This document shows positions 17,046 through 29,526 of a stretch of 52,487 nt of DNA, one piece after another (position 1 is the stretch's first letter; the number at the start of each line of letters is the position of its first letter). Source of the DNA: Candidatus Aristotella avistercoris (GTDB lineage Bacteria > Bacillota > Clostridia > Oscillospirales > Ruminococcaceae); the NCBI GenBank assembly GCA_904397835.1, contig CAJFOV010000054.1:1-52487 (forward strand), given 5' to 3'. A model generated the notes under the pieces. The model saw only the letters and a program-made list of their open reading frames with translations, was not told the origin of the DNA and did no database searches. The translations under genes were made by a program, and so were the position numbers.

Positions 17046-17726
17046 CTAGCAGCTCTTTGCCCGCTCCTCTGCGCGCTCTTTGTAGTGGTGTGCATCCTCC
17101 AGCATCATATCCTTCACCTTCATCAGACGAATCTGCGTGCTGCGCTCGTTTTCGTCCAACTTCATGGTGATGTACTTGATGTTGGCCTGAGTCTGCGGAA
17201 TCATCACATGCTCCAGCGCATTGACACGGCGGCGGGTCTTTTCGATCTCAGCCGCCATGAGCTGGCAGGACTTTTCACACTCAGCCAACTCCAACAGATC
17301 CGGCAAGGTATCCGCCAGAGATTTGACTGCATCATCCAGGTCACTGGATGTGAACGCAAAACCATAGGAATAGATGTCATTGGCATCTGCCGTACGGGTC
17401 TTGTAGGTGAACTGTGGGATATCCACGCTCATGACATTTTTGACGCTTGTCTCCAGATAGACCTCCTGTTTGGGTGTCATCAGGGCGACATTGAGCACCT
17501 CGTCTGTCATACCGGCACGGGCCACCACAAAGTTTTGGTTTGCGGCGGCAATTTTTGCCTCCACCTTTTCCCGCAGGGCCTTGTTTTTGCGCACCAAGTC
17601 CAAGAACTGACGCATCAGCTCATCCCGCTTATCCTTGAGCAGCTTGTGCCCACGGGTTGCCGTGGCAAGTTTTTTCTTCTGCCGCGTCAGCTCCATTCGA
17701 GTGGGGTTCACATGAGTTGAAGCCAA
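17046..17726 (-). CDS. ntpD: V-type ATP synthase subunit D (central stalk)
   Basis: 226 residues, largely alpha-helical coiled coil, with the family N-terminus VNPTRMELTRQKKKLATATRGHKLLKDKRDELMR and C-terminal RRRVNALEHVMIP. It is the rotor shaft in the A3B3 hexamer. The start is a TTG at 17726: a run of G (GGGGGG) lies 9 bases upstream and the resulting MASTHVNPTRMEL matches the usual length, whereas the GTG six codons in has no ribosome site. It is last in the operon, 78 bases after subunit B, with a hairpin in the gap. Confidence 0.93.
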   Translation of the reverse strand: MASTHVNPTRMELTRQKKKLATATRGHKLLKDKRDELMRQFLDLVRKNKALREKVEAKIAAANQNFVVARAGMTDEVLNVALMTPKQEVYLETSVKNVMSVDIPQFTYKTRTADANDIYSYGFAFTSSDLDDAVKSLADTLPDLLELAECEKSCQLMAAEIEKTRRRVNALEHVMIPQTQANIKYITMKLDENERSTQIRLMKVKDMMLEDAHHYKERAEERAKSC

Positions 17727-17766
17727 GAATTTCTTCCCCCCTTTGGGTCCGAACCACCGTGCCTAC

Positions 17767-17786
17767 CCGGGAGATATCCCCCGGGC
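17767..17786 (-). repeat. Hairpin in the B-D spacer of the ATPase operon
   Basis: A 20-base near-perfect palindrome, CCCGGG-N8-CCCGGG with a GATATC core, lies between the subunit B stop and the subunit D Shine-Dalgarno. There is no T-run, so it is more likely an mRNA processing or stability element than a terminator. Confidence 0.5.
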
Positions 17787-17804
17787 AGTACGGAACCGGA
17801 ATGA

Positions 17805-19178
17805 TTACTTTGCGTCGTAGTATTTGTCCAAATACTTGTCGTCGATACGTTTCAGCTCGCTTCTGGGCAGGATCCGCAGCAGCTTCCAGCCGAGATCCAG
17901 AGTTTCCTCAATATCCCGGTTGGCATCGTAGCCCTGGGAGACATACTCCTGCTCAAAGGCGTCGGCAAATTTGGCATAGAGCTTATCCATCTCGGTGAGG
18001 GCAGCCTCGCCCAGCACCACCATCAGCTCCTTGGCCTCCTTGCCGCGGGCATAGGCGGCAAACAGCTGGTTCATGGTGTTGGAGTGATCCTCACGGGTCT
18101 TCCCTGCGCCGATTCCCTTATCCTTCAGACGGGACAGGGAGGGCAGCACGTCGATGGGCGGTGTGACACCCTTGCGGTACAGCTCACGGCTCAGGATGAT
18201 CTGGCCCTCGGTGATGTAACCGGTCAGGTCGGGGATGGGATGGGTCTTGTCATCCTCGGGCATGGTCAGAATGGGGATCATGGTGATGGAACCATTTTTG
18301 CCCTTCTGACGGCCGGCACGCTCATAGATGGAGGCCAGGTCCGTGTACATGTAGCCGGGATAGCCACGGCGTCCAGGGACCTCCTTGCGGGCTGCAGAGA
18401 TCTCACGCAGGGCGTCCGCATAGTTGGTGATATCGGTCAGAATGACCAGCACGTGCATGTTCTTTTCAAAGGCCAGGTACTCGGCGGCAGTCAGAGCCAT
18501 CTTGGGGGTGGAAACACGCTCGATGGCGGGGTCGTCGGCCAGGTTGATGAACAGAACCGTACGGTCAATGGCGCCAGTCTCCTTAAAGCTCTCAATGAAG
18601 AAGTTGGACTCCTCAAAGGTGATACCCATGGCAGCGAACACCACGGCGAACTGCTCGTCGGTGCCGCGAACTTTTGCCTGACGGGCAATCTGAGCCGCCA
18701 AGTTTGCATGGGGCAGACCGGAGGCGGAGAAGATGGGCAGTTTCTGGCCACGGACCAGGGTGTTCAGGCCGTCAATGGCAGAGATACCCGTCTGGATGAA
18801 CTCCTGCGGGTAGCTTCTGGCGGCGGGGTTCATGGGCAGGCCGTTGACATCCATGCGCTTCTCCGGCAGGATCTCCGGGCCGCCATCAATGGGACGGCCC
18901 AGGCCGTCAAAGATGCGGGAGAGCATATCTTCCGATACGCCCAGCTCCATGGCCCGGCCCAGGAAGCGGACCTTGCTGCTCTCCAGGTTGATACCGGTGG
19001 AGCTCTCAAAGAGCTGGACCATGGCGTTGCCGCCATCGATCTCCAGCACCTTGCAGCGCCGGCGCTCGCCGTTTGCCAGCTCAATTTCGCCCAACTCGTT
19101 GTATGTGACGTTTTCTACGCCACGGACCAGCATCAGAGGACCTGCAACCTCTTCTATGGTTCGATACTCTTTTGGCAT
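17805..19178 (-). CDS. ntpB: V-type ATP synthase subunit B (non-catalytic)
   Basis: 457 residues with the alpha/beta ATPase fold but no Walker A lysine motif ([21 protein letters not shown] in its place), as expected for the regulatory B subunit. Conserved blocks include [36 protein letters not shown] and [30 protein letters not shown]. Forms the A3B3 head with subunit A. Its ATG directly follows the subunit A stop codon. Confidence 0.97.
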   Translation of the reverse strand: MPKEYRTIEEVAGPLMLVRGVENVTYNELGEIELANGERRRCKVLEIDGGNAMVQLFESSTGINLESSKVRFLGRAMELGVSEDMLSRIFDGLGRPIDGGPEILPEKRMDVNGLPMNPAARSYPQEFIQTGISAIDGLNTLVRGQKLPIFSASGLPHANLAAQIARQAKVRGTDEQFAVVFAAMGITFEESNFFIESFKETGAIDRTVLFINLADDPAIERVSTPKMALTAAEYLAFEKNMHVLVILTDITNYADALREISAARKEVPGRRGYPGYMYTDLASIYERAGRQKGKNGSITMIPILTMPEDDKTHPIPDLTGYITEGQIILSRELYRKGVTPPIDVLPSLSRLKDKGIGAGKTREDHSNTMNQLFAAYARGKEAKELMVVLGEAALTEMDKLYAKFADAFEQEYVSQGYDANRDIEETLDLGWKLLRILPRSELKRIDDKYLDKYYDAK

Positions 19179-20951
19179 TTAGAAGTCCTCCTTCTGCGAA
19201 AGTTCGCCAATCTCTTTGGTCAACTCGCCCAGGACCTTCTCATACTCCGCCTGCAGATGATCCATATCGCTGACATATTTGAAACGACCGATCTGCTCGC
19301 GGACAGGAAGGTTCACCAGATCCTCCACAGAGCAACCCTGCTCCAGAGCCGCGGTGGCCTGGTCAAAGAAGTTCAGCACCAGCTTCATCATCAGATACTG
19401 CTTCTCCAAGGGGGTGTAGGTATCCGTCTCATGGAAGGCGTTCTGATGCAGGAAGTCCTCACGGATGGAACGGGCGGCCTCCAGCTTGATCCGGTCGGGT
19501 GCAGACAGGGCGTCCATACCAACCAGCTGGACGATCTCGTTGAGCTCGGCCTCCTCTTGGAGCAGGCGCATGATGCGGCTCCGCTGCTCCATCCAGTCAG
19601 CGTGAACATGCTCATTGAACCACTTGGACATGTTGTCCGTGTAGAGGGAGTAGCTGGTGAGCCAGTTGATGGCCGGGAAGTGGCGCTTGTAAGCCAGATC
19701 GGAATCCAGGCCCCAGAACACCTTGACAATACGCAGGGTGGCCTGAGACACAGGCTCGGAGGTATCGCCTCCAGGAGGAGACACAGCGCCGATGGCGGAC
19801 AGAGAGCCCTCTCTTCCCTCTTTGCCCAGGGTGATGACGCGGCCGGCACGCTCATAGAACTGTGCCAGACGGCTACCCAGGTAGGCGGGGTAACCTTCCT
19901 CACCAGGCATCTCCTCCAGACGGCCGGACATCTCACGCAGAGCCTCGGCCCAACGGGAGGTGGAGTCAGCCATGAGGGCCACGGAGTAACCCATGTCACG
20001 GAAGTACTCGGCAATGGTGATACCGGTATAGATGGAGGCCTCACGAGCGGCCACGGGCATATCGGAGGTGTTGGCGATCAGAACGGTACGCTCCATGAGG
20101 GAGTGGCCGGTCTTGGGGTCCTTCAACTCCGGGAACTCGTTCAGAACGTCGGTCATCTCGTTGCCGCGCTCACCGCAGCCAATGTAGACCACGATGTCCA
20201 CCTCAGCCCATTTGGCCAACTGGTGCTGCACCACAGTCTTGCCGGAACCAAAGGGACCAGGAACTGCAGCAACACCGCCCTTGGCGATGGGGAACAGGGT
20301 GTCGATAACACGCTGGCCGGTGACCAGAGGCATATCGGGGGACAACTTTCTCTGATAGGGGCGGCCACGACGGACCGGCCACTTCTGCATGAGGGTGAGG
20401 TCATGCTCCTGGCCCTTCTCGTCCTGAACCTTGGCCACCACCTCGGTGACGGTGTAGTCGCCCTCGGTGATGGAGGTGATCTTACCAGAGATGCCATAGG
20501 GCACCATGATCTTGTGCAGGACAATCTTGCTCTCCTGCACGGTGCCGATGATATCGCCGGCCTGGACCTCATCCCCAACCTTGGCGGTGGGGTTAAAGTG
20601 CCACTTCACATCCCGCTTGAGGGAAGGAACCTCCACGCCGCGGTGGAGCAGATTGCCGGAGACCTTCATGATGTCGTCCAAGGGGCGCTGAATGCCATCA
20701 TAGATGCTGGAGATCAGGCCAGGCCCAAGCTCCACGCTCATGGGAGAACCGGTGGACTCCACGGGCTCGCCGGGGCCAAGGCCGGAGGTCTCCTCATAGA
20801 CCTGGATGGAGGCTTGGTCGCCGTGCATCTCGATGATCTCGCCGATGAGCCTCTGCTCACTGACGCGCACCACGTCGAACATGTTGGCGTCACGCATCCC
20901 CTCGGCGATGACCAGCGGGCCGGCAACCTTTTTGATGGTACCTTTGCTCAT
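19179..20951 (-). CDS. ntpA: V-type ATP synthase subunit A (catalytic)
   Basis: 590 residues with the V-type non-homologous insertion (about 115-190) that separates A subunits from F-type beta. Walker A is GPFGSGKT (232-239), followed by the catalytic Glu in GCGERGNE (E261) and the adenine-site motif region. It hydrolyses or makes ATP at the A/B interface. ATG 20951 with AGGTG upstream, 52 bases after subunit F. Both V-type direction and coupling ion depend on the c-ring; see subunit K. Confidence 0.97.
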   Translation of the reverse strand: MSKGTIKKVAGPLVIAEGMRDANMFDVVRVSEQRLIGEIIEMHGDQASIQVYEETSGLGPGEPVESTGSPMSVELGPGLISSIYDGIQRPLDDIMKVSGNLLHRGVEVPSLKRDVKWHFNPTAKVGDEVQAGDIIGTVQESKIVLHKIMVPYGISGKITSITEGDYTVTEVVAKVQDEKGQEHDLTLMQKWPVRRGRPYQRKLSPDMPLVTGQRVIDTLFPIAKGGVAAVPGPFGSGKTVVQHQLAKWAEVDIVVYIGCGERGNEMTDVLNEFPELKDPKTGHSLMERTVLIANTSDMPVAAREASIYTGITIAEYFRDMGYSVALMADSTSRWAEALREMSGRLEEMPGEEGYPAYLGSRLAQFYERAGRVITLGKEGREGSLSAIGAVSPPGGDTSEPVSQATLRIVKVFWGLDSDLAYKRHFPAINWLTSYSLYTDNMSKWFNEHVHADWMEQRSRIMRLLQEEAELNEIVQLVGMDALSAPDRIKLEAARSIREDFLHQNAFHETDTYTPLEKQYLMMKLVLNFFDQATAALEQGCSVEDLVNLPVREQIGRFKYVSDMDHLQAEYEKVLGELTKEIGELSQKEDF

Positions 20952-21003
20952 TTATTTTTCACCTGCTTTATCATACTATTGTGAGAAATACATCTGTGGC
21001 AGA

Positions 21004-21324
21004 TCAATTTCCGCCAAAGATGATGTCGGAGCCGACAGCCTGCTCCACATACTTTCTAACAGCAGCAATGCCCATTCCCGTGTTGCCGGACACGCCCGGA
21101 ATGGGGATGATGGCGGGAAGCCGCTGCTCTTGATAGTGCTCGATCTCCGGTTTGAGCTGCTCGGCCAGAGCCTCGGTGATATAGATCACCGCATAATTGC
21201 TCTCGGCCAATTTGCGCAGCAGCTTACCGGCCTCCTCTGGGTCAACGGTCGGGAAGGTGCTCAGACCCACAGCCGCGAACCCGTAAATGCTGTCACGGTC
21301 GCCCAACACTGCAATCTTATACAT
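21004..21324 (-). CDS. ntpG: V-type ATP synthase subunit F (central stalk)
   Basis: 106 residues (MYKIAVLGDRDSIYGFAAVG start, VIYITEALAEQL), a Rossmann-like small subunit that binds subunit D in the rotor and stimulates ATPase activity. Its ATG overlaps the end of subunit C by 8 bases. In the Enterococcus hirae nomenclature this position is ntpG. Confidence 0.93.
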   Translation of the reverse strand: MYKIAVLGDRDSIYGFAAVGLSTFPTVDPEEAGKLLRKLAESNYAVIYITEALAEQLKPEIEHYQEQRLPAIIPIPGVSGNTGMGIAAVRKYVEQAVGSDIIFGGN

Positions 21325-22288
21325 ACATCTCCCTTAACCTTTCCCGAATGGATTCCTCTGACAAGTGGTTGAGCTTGCCAGAAAGAATGATCCGCACTGT
21401 TTTGATCTCGTTCTCCCGGGCCAAAATATAGGCCGCCAGGGGACCGATGGTGAACGCATTGTATTGCTGTGGTTTGATCTTACGGATAAGCAGATTGTCA
21501 CACCAACGCTCAAATGCGGAAGGAGAGGTCTTGAGCTCCGGCACCGCATCGGCGTAGGAAGTTCCCTCTAAATAGGCGCAGATGGCATCCACCCCGCCGA
21601 CAGCTGCATAGGCCAGGCGGTCCACATCCAGCGTGTCACAGGGGGCCAGCGCCCGCTTGATGAGATCCAACGGTTTGCCAGTCTTTTGTGCACGCACGGC
21701 AATCTTGATGTCCGCGGCGGCCACAGTGATCTCCGCATAGAGGCGGAGCAACTCATTTGTGGCCTGTTTGCCCGTTTGATGGATGGCATCCAGAGCACCA
21801 CGATCCACAATCAGATCGCACAGTTGGCCGTCCTTGGTATGCAGCAAGGACTCAAAGGCCTCCTGGGCGGTCTCACGCATATGTTCCGGCAGATCGCCAA
21901 AGGCATGGGTTCGCACAGCCTCCAACACCTGTTCCGGCGGGATGGTGGCCTGGGACAAAAAGATGTTCCCATGCTCCTCCTGACCGCTGCAGACCAATTT
22001 GATGGCCGCTTTCAGGTTGTGGTAGTCGTTGGCATAGAGGAATACATCAAACACCGACAGATCATCCACCAGCTCCCCGATGAGGCTCCAGGTCTTCTCC
22101 CGCTCTCTCATCAGGATCTCTTCCGCGGTGAGGTGCTCATCTCCGCCCCAGCCCTTGTCGGCCAGCAGCTTGAGGCACTCCCCATAGCTTTTGGCAGCAA
22201 GGAGTTGCTCGAGAAACTGGTTGTTCAGCAGCCCGAGCTCCTTGGAGCGAATCCGCGCAACCGCATAGGTATACTGGTTTTCGGACAT
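21317..22288 (-). CDS. ntpC: V-type ATP synthase subunit C (d-type rotor cap)
   Basis: 323 residues, all-helical, starting MSENQYTYAVARIRSKE. It is the V-ATPase C/AC39-like subunit linking the central stalk to the c-ring. The second ATG (22288) is chosen because AGGAGG is 7 bases upstream of it but only one base from the ATG at 22294. It sits between subunits E and F as in other ntp operons. Confidence 0.92.
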   Translation of the reverse strand: MSENQYTYAVARIRSKELGLLNNQFLEQLLAAKSYGECLKLLADKGWGGDEHLTAEEILMREREKTWSLIGELVDDLSVFDVFLYANDYHNLKAAIKLVCSGQEEHGNIFLSQATIPPEQVLEAVRTHAFGDLPEHMRETAQEAFESLLHTKDGQLCDLIVDRGALDAIHQTGKQATNELLRLYAEITVAAADIKIAVRAQKTGKPLDLIKRALAPCDTLDVDRLAYAAVGGVDAICAYLEGTSYADAVPELKTSPSAFERWCDNLLIRKIKPQQYNAFTIGPLAAYILARENEIKTVRIILSGKLNHLSEESIRERLREMYV

Positions 22289-22300
22289 GGTCATTCCTCC

Positions 22301-22906
22301 TTACAGACGCGTTTCGGAGAACAGCAACGCATGAACCCGATCCTGCAGGATCTCATGGGATGCATCAAACAGCGCCGTAAAGGAGCAGTTCTCCTCCACC
22401 CCGCCATAGGCCAGCACAAAGCCGCCATCGATGGGGCGCGTTTCACGGGAGACGGTCAGGCTGGCTCCCTGATCGGCTACCGCACGGTTGAGCGTCTCCT
22501 CAAAATTCTGAGGCAAACGTTTCAGGTCGGCTTCTGAGAAGAGGATCTCCCCCTGCTGGGGCAGAACATTTTTCTTGACCAATTTGACAATGATATCAAA
22601 GTACTCCTGCTCCCCCAGAGCGGAGAGGGACTCCTTGGCCTTTTGGATCACATCCCGGATGATCTCCTGTTTGGCCTGTAGAATTTCTCTGCGCTTTTGC
22701 AGCGCTGCGGCAGACTCTGCACGGGACAGGATATCCTTGACTGCAGCCTGTGCTTGCTGGGCAATGCGCTCGCTCTGGGCCTTCCCCTCTTCCTCGGCCG
22801 CCTTCACGAGGTCCTGGGCCTGAACCTTGGCCTGAGCCAAGGTCTCGTCGGCAGCCTGCTGGGCCTCGCTACTGATCTGACTGAGTATCTTTTCTAATCC
22901 TGTCAT
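22301..22906 (-). CDS. ntpE: V-type ATP synthase subunit E (peripheral stalk)
   Basis: 201 residues. The first half is a long Ala/Glu/Lys/Gln-rich coiled coil and the second half is the globular vATP-synt_E head (SRETRPIDGGFVLAYGGVEENCSF). It pairs with the small H/G-like subunit encoded first in the operon to form the peripheral stalk. It begins 24 bases after subunit K, with a purine-rich ribosome site upstream of the ATG. Confidence 0.93.
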   Translation of the reverse strand: MTGLEKILSQISSEAQQAADETLAQAKVQAQDLVKAAEEEGKAQSERIAQQAQAAVKDILSRAESAAALQKRREILQAKQEIIRDVIQKAKESLSALGEQEYFDIIVKLVKKNVLPQQGEILFSEADLKRLPQNFEETLNRAVADQGASLTVSRETRPIDGGFVLAYGGVEENCSFTALFDASHEILQDRVHALLFSETRL

Positions 22907-22930
22907 GGATTTCTCTCCTAACTTTGAGAA

Positions 22931-25419
<2,489 letters not shown>

Positions 25420-25442
25420 ACAACAATGCCTCCTTTCCTACC

Positions 25443-25490
25443 AGGCCTGCCCCAACAGGCCTTTTTTCCAGCGGCAACCCCGATTGCCGC
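25443..25490 (-). repeat. Two tandem hairpins in the H-I spacer
   Basis: AGGCCTG/CAGGCCT (25443-25462) and GCGGCAA/TTGCCGC (25471-25490) lie side by side in the 76-base gap after subunit H. On the plus strand the first would be a terminator (followed by TTTTT), but there is no plus-strand gene; on the transcribed strand neither has a T-tail. They may stabilise the H segment or limit downstream expression. Confidence 0.55.
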
Positions 25491-25495
25491 CGCCC

Positions 25496-25807
25496 CTATC
25501 CTATGAGCTGGGACAGGATCAGCTCCACGGCCTGCGGCTGCTTGGCAGCGGCGCCCTCTTTGAGAGATGCAACCTCCTGCTTTGCTTCCTGGACCGTTTG
25601 AGCAACCAAACGCTCTCCCTGCTCCTTTGCCTGATCCGTCTGGATCTTTGCCTGGTCTCTCGCCTGCTGGGTCAGCTCGTCAACAATGCGCTTTGCTTGC
25701 TGCTTCGCTTCCTCCACCAAGCGCGAGGCCTCAGAGAGTGCACGTTTTTCGGTCTGCTCTGCATCCAATTCCGCCTTGCGGACCGCTTCGATGGTCTCTT
25801 GTGCCAC
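25496..25807 (-). CDS. ntpF: V-type ATP synthase small peripheral-stalk subunit (H/G type)
   Basis: 103 residues, almost wholly a charged Ala/Gln/Glu/Lys coiled coil, as in E. hirae NtpF and archaeal AhaH, which pair with subunit E. The identification relies on composition and on its first place before I-K-E-C-F-A-B-D. The start is GTG at 25807 with GAGGTG 5 bases upstream. Confidence 0.85.
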   Translation of the reverse strand: MAQETIEAVRKAELDAEQTEKRALSEASRLVEEAKQQAKRIVDELTQQARDQAKIQTDQAKEQGERLVAQTVQEAKQEVASLKEGAAAKQPQAVELILSQLIG

Positions 25808-25871
25808 TTTTTCACCTCATTCCATTCCAAATTCCCTATTTCCCTATTTTACCAAATAGAAAACCACTATT

Positions 25872-25900
25872 ATTATAGCGTATTTGCTAAAAATAATCAA
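25872..25900 (-). promoter_or_regulatory. SigA promoter of the V-type ATPase operon
   Basis: Minus strand -35 TTGATT (25895-25900), 17-bp spacer, -10 TATAAT (25872-25877). Leader of about 60 bases. Confidence 0.88.
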
Positions 25901-26243
25901 TCGATCTTTCTGATTACAAATAATTATCACACATTTTTTGTTTTACAGGGGTATGTTAATATTATTTATAAAAAATTATTAATCAATAGATAAAATTTAA
26001 ATATTCATCCGAATTATTCACAATTTATACACGATTTTCGTCTTCTCAACCGGAAGTCACAATGAAATATTCCAGACTGATATACAAAACTGTAAAAACA
26101 AGATAATATTTTGTACATATATTTCTTATTTTTTCTTCACGATGATTTGGGTCATTGCCTGCGTCATGGCCCATCATCGGCCAGCGCTAGAGCACATTGC
26201 CTTGCCCAAGATGACCTTTTTCTATATCTCAAGCCCCATTTGT

Positions 26244-26277
26244 CAAAACAGCGCTCGGAATACTTCCGAGCGCTGTT
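26244..26277 (-). terminator. Terminator of the gene at 26292
   Basis: A perfect 14-bp stem, AACAGCGCTCGGAA (26247-26260) with TTCCGAGCGCTGTT (26264-26277), followed by TTTTG on the minus strand. It starts 15 bases past the stop. Confidence 0.9.
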
Positions 26278-26291
26278 ATTGGCAGAGAAAC

Positions 26292-27950
26292 CTACTGTCC
26301 AATGGAAAGGTTTTCAAACTCTGTCACAGTGCAGATACCATCTTCACTGTCCAGATAGACCACATGGACCTGGTCCCCCACGGCGGTGAGGGCCAACTTC
26401 TGGCTTTGAGAGGACTCGGCCACAAAGATCTTTTCGCTCCCCCCCACCATAAATTTATAGACGGTGGAACCCTCCACAATCTCTGGAGAGAAGCGAGTCA
26501 CAGCAGCAGTGGTCTCCTTTGTGGTGTCAGAGATGGTCCCCTCATCCAGCTGAGTTCCATCATTCTGCAGTCCCCTGCGGTAGTCCAAAAGGGCGTCCTG
26601 GATGGTCTCACCCACACCCACTGTATTGTAATTGATGACAGAGACCATGGAGTACTGTTTGACCAGGCCGCTCTTGTCCTTGAGGGTCATAAAGTAGGTG
26701 GGCTGGCCATCCACATTCAAAATAATAGGGAATGTGGCCTCGTAGCCCAGGTGCTGCACCTTGCCTTCAGCAGAACGTTGGGCGGCCTCCTCGGTGGCGC
26801 CGCTCATCTGATAGAAGTGGGACTCCTTGGTGACCATGTCCACCAGGATAAAACCGATGGTGCTGTCATCGGATCCGATGCTGGTGAGGCCTGTAAAAAG
26901 GTAGCAGTTGCCGCCATTGTAAATGATGGCCTGCCCCTCGCTGGGCTGATATTTTTCCCGATCGGAGAAGTTAAAGATGCCATGGACATACTCGCCCTTG
27001 TGGGTGATCTGGTTCCGCACAAAGTCCTCCGGCTGTACCCGGTCCACCCACTGGGGCTGCTCCCCCAGAGCATAACGGTGGTGCTCACCAGTGGTGGCAT
27101 TGACCAGGATGACCCCTGTGGCCTCCGGCAGAGAAAATCCCCTCTTGTTGCTGTAGGTGGTCACAATCCAATAGGGCTGCCCACTGTCATCCAGCTCAAA
27201 GGAGTAGTCGGTGATACCGGTGAAGGGCGCTGAGGTGAAGCGGGTATAACGGTCCAGCTTTTGCCACAGATAGCTGTTGGGCTGGTACTTAATGGGATGA
27301 TTGTCCACATACCGCACATCCTTTTCATTGGTAGCGGAAACCACAATATAGCCCGGCGTTCCCTCCAAGTTTGTGATCCACTGGAAGAAGCCGGAGTGAT
27401 ACAGGGGCACCACCCAGACCAATTCCTCATTGACCATTTGAATGGTGGGTTCTCCCAAGGTCACCTGACTGCCCAGGGAGATCTGTTCTGCGTCCCCCAG
27501 CTTTTTCTGAGCCAGGGTATAGGCCAACTCCTGATCCACCACGGGAATTTGGCTGGTATCCACCGCCTGGATGTCACTGGTGAAGGCGCTGGTCTGGGGT
27601 TCTCCCAACTGATCCCGATAGGCACGCCAACTGATTAGCGGGCTGGAGAACACATAGAACACCACCAAAAACAGCCAGGGCGCCAGGAGGAGAACCTTGA
27701 CCCATCTGGGGAATTTCTGGTTTGGGACATAGTGAAAGGGATTTTTCCCCTGCTGGAAGGAGAACTCCCCAAATTTCTGCAGCGCATAGATCGCCACATA
27801 GATTGTAATGAGGATGCACCAAAATAGGGCTCCCTCAAAATAGAGGGGGCTCAGGTTGACAGATTCCAAAAGAACATAGAGCACCGCCAGCAGGGCCACT
27901 CCACCATAAATGAGCCACTTTTTCTTCAAAAGATCGACCACCTTTTTCAC
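26292..27950 (-). CDS. Large membrane-anchored extracytoplasmic protein, unknown function
   Basis: 552 residues. Three N-terminal hydrophobic helices (about 13-28, 36-56, 84-102) precede a long non-membrane region rich in beta-type sequence with PepSY-like segments (VVDQELAYTLAQKKLGD; PYWIVTTYSN; ATTGEHHRYALGE). Membrane proteins of this shape occur across Clostridia without known function, and I cannot name the family with confidence. The start is GTG at 27950 with GAGG 7 bases upstream. Monocistronic, with a candidate extended -10 promoter and a strong terminator. Confidence 0.75.
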   Translation of the reverse strand: MKKVVDLLKKKWLIYGGVALLAVLYVLLESVNLSPLYFEGALFWCILITIYVAIYALQKFGEFSFQQGKNPFHYVPNQKFPRWVKVLLLAPWLFLVVFYVFSSPLISWRAYRDQLGEPQTSAFTSDIQAVDTSQIPVVDQELAYTLAQKKLGDAEQISLGSQVTLGEPTIQMVNEELVWVVPLYHSGFFQWITNLEGTPGYIVVSATNEKDVRYVDNHPIKYQPNSYLWQKLDRYTRFTSAPFTGITDYSFELDDSGQPYWIVTTYSNKRGFSLPEATGVILVNATTGEHHRYALGEQPQWVDRVQPEDFVRNQITHKGEYVHGIFNFSDREKYQPSEGQAIIYNGGNCYLFTGLTSIGSDDSTIGFILVDMVTKESHFYQMSGATEEAAQRSAEGKVQHLGYEATFPIILNVDGQPTYFMTLKDKSGLVKQYSMVSVINYNTVGVGETIQDALLDYRRGLQNDGTQLDEGTISDTTKETTAAVTRFSPEIVEGSTVYKFMVGGSEKIFVAESSQSQKLALTAVGDQVHVVYLDSEDGICTVTEFENLSIGQ

Positions 27951-28021
27951 ATACTTGCCTCAAAGGGATCCCCTAAACTTGGCAAAGTTACGCCATCCTT
28001 GGCCTATGGATCCTGATAAGG

Positions 28022-28030
28022 AGTATAACA
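28022..28030 (-). promoter_or_regulatory. Candidate extended -10 promoter of the gene at 26292
   Basis: Minus strand TGT-TATACT (28030-28022) with a poor -35. Leader about 65 bases to the GTG at 27950. The rest of 27951-28249 holds nothing recognisable. Confidence 0.5.
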
Positions 28031-28249
28031 CAGACCCGTTCCACATACCAGGGGGCAGCAGCCTTCTCCCATATATTTTTGTAAGGAACTGCAAAGCGAA
28101 AAAATTGGTATAAAATGTAAAATTCCCTGAACAGTGAATCCAACATCCAACAAAGTCTGATCCACGCCCCTACCAACCAGATAACGCAAAGGCCGTCATG
28201 TTTTATGCTGCCGCATCAAGGCACCATCCGCTTTCTTTTTTCCCTCAGT

Positions 28250-28289
28250 AAAAGAGGACGCCCAGCACGGTTGCCTGGCGTCCTTTTTG
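28250..28289 (-). terminator. Terminator of the DJ-1/mltG/U32 operon
   Basis: AGGACGCC (28255-28262) pairs with GGCGTCCT (28277-28284); the minus strand continues CTTTTAC. The plus strand also has TTTTT after the stem. It abuts the U32 stop codon. Confidence 0.8.
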
Positions 28290-28290
28290 A

Positions 28291-29511
28291 TCAAACTTCT
28301 TTCACATACTGCCGGAGGATGGTTCCCTTGGGGTAGGGTCTCTCCCAGGGGAAGGAGAGAACCATCATGGGGTGGTTGGCCCGCTGAACCGGCTCCCCCT
28401 GCTCATCCCGCAGATCCGTAATTTGCAGCACCTGGGGGGCGCCCCGAGGCACCAGGGCCTCAATCTGGTCCCCATTGCAAAAGCAGTTGCGCATGGTGCA
28501 GATCACCCGGCCATTTTCATAGCCCTCAACCACCGCCAAAATGTCGCAGGTGCGCACATATCCCCCGTTCTCATAGAACTGCCCCTGCTCCGGCCGGCCA
28601 AAGTAAAAGCCGGTGGAGTAGGCCCGGTGGCTCACCTTGCGCACCTCCCGGGCGATCCAATCGGGCAACACAAAGTCTTGGGGATGCGCCCGGTAATCAT
28701 CCACCGCGTTGCGGTAGGCGTTGGTCACCACGGATACATAGTAGGCGGACTTGGCCCGTCCCTCAATCTTCAGGGATGTGACGCCCGCCTGGGCCAATTG
28801 GTCAATGTGCTCAATCATGCACAGATCCTTGGCGTTGAGAATATAGCTGCCGCGCTCATCCTCAAAGATGGGATAAAACTCCCCAGGGCGCTTCTCCTCC
28901 ATCAGGTGATAGCCCCAGCGGCAGGGCTGAGCGCACTCTCCACGGTTGGAATCCCGCCCCACCAGATACTGGGAGAGCAGGCACCGGCCAGAAAAGGCCA
29001 TGCACATGGCCCCATGGACAAAGACCTCAATCTCCAGTTCCTGAGGTGTCCTTTGGCGGATCTCTTGGATCTCCTGTAAGCTCAGCTCCCGCGCAAGGAC
29101 CACCCGCTTGGCCCCCATGCGGTAGAACTCATTGGCCGTCAGATAGTTGGTCACCCCCGCCTGGGTGGAGACATGCAGCTCCATTTGGGTCAGGATCCGC
29201 CGTGCCAGCTGAAACACGCCAATGTCACTGATGATGAGGGCATCCACCCCGGCGTCCCGCGCCTGGCACAAAAAACCCTCCAGGTGGGGGATCTCTCGGT
29301 TCAAGGGCACGGTATTGCAGGTCAAGTAGACCCGCACACCCTGGCTGTGACAAAGTTCCACTCCCTGGCAGAGCTCCTGAAAGGTGAAGTTTTTGGGGCC
29401 AGAGCGCATGCCAAACATCTGGCCCCCCAGGTAGACCTCATCGGCGCCATATTGTACGGCGCTGACGAGGCGTTCCATATCCCCGGCCGGGGCCAGAACT
29501 TTTGGAATCAA
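28291..29511 (-). CDS. U32 family protein (TrhP/YrrO-like tRNA hydroxylase or peptidase U32)
   Basis: 406 residues, starting IPKVLAPAGDMERLVSAVQYGADEVYLGG, with the U32 signature around EIEVFVHGAMCMAFSGRCLLS and a Cys-rich site (GECAQPCRWGY) typical of this family. U32 relatives TrhP/YrrN-YrrO make 5-hydroxyuridine at tRNA position 34 using prephenate; older annotations call them peptidases. It is the last gene of the DJ-1/fcl/mltG operon, 15 bases after mltG. The start is TTG at 29511 with GGGAGG 9 bases upstream; no other start fits the conserved N-terminus. Confidence 0.9.
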   Translation of the reverse strand: MIPKVLAPAGDMERLVSAVQYGADEVYLGGQMFGMRSGPKNFTFQELCQGVELCHSQGVRVYLTCNTVPLNREIPHLEGFLCQARDAGVDALIISDIGVFQLARRILTQMELHVSTQAGVTNYLTANEFYRMGAKRVVLARELSLQEIQEIRQRTPQELEIEVFVHGAMCMAFSGRCLLSQYLVGRDSNRGECAQPCRWGYHLMEEKRPGEFYPIFEDERGSYILNAKDLCMIEHIDQLAQAGVTSLKIEGRAKSAYYVSVVTNAYRNAVDDYRAHPQDFVLPDWIAREVRKVSHRAYSTGFYFGRPEQGQFYENGGYVRTCDILAVVEGYENGRVICTMRNCFCNGDQIEALVPRGAPQVLQITDLRDEQGEPVQRANHPMMVLSFPWERPYPKGTILRQYVKEV

Positions 29512-29526
29512 AGGGTGATACCTCCC

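Larger units (their letters stand above)
25808..26291. other. AT-rich intergenic region upstream of the ATPase operon
   Basis: It contains the operon promoter (25872-25900), about 200 very AT-rich bases, and the terminator at 26244-26277. Around 26145-26235 the minus strand has two short out-of-register open pieces (ending CSSAGR, then MTQAMTQIIVKKK) that could be a degraded gene end, but I cannot identify it. Confidence 0.5.

Noticed and set aside
18084-20984. 966-codon plus-strand open frame across V-ATPase A and B
   Set aside because: Antisense shadow of two highly conserved genes produced by their codon bias; the translation is His/Gly/Gln-rich noise.
25443-25467. Plus-strand terminator (AGGCCTG stem with T-run) inside the ATPase operon
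   Set aside because: No plus-strand gene precedes it; treated as an intercistronic hairpin instead.
26145-26235. Fragment of a degraded gene
   Set aside because: Only two short pieces in different registers; cannot be matched to any family by eye.
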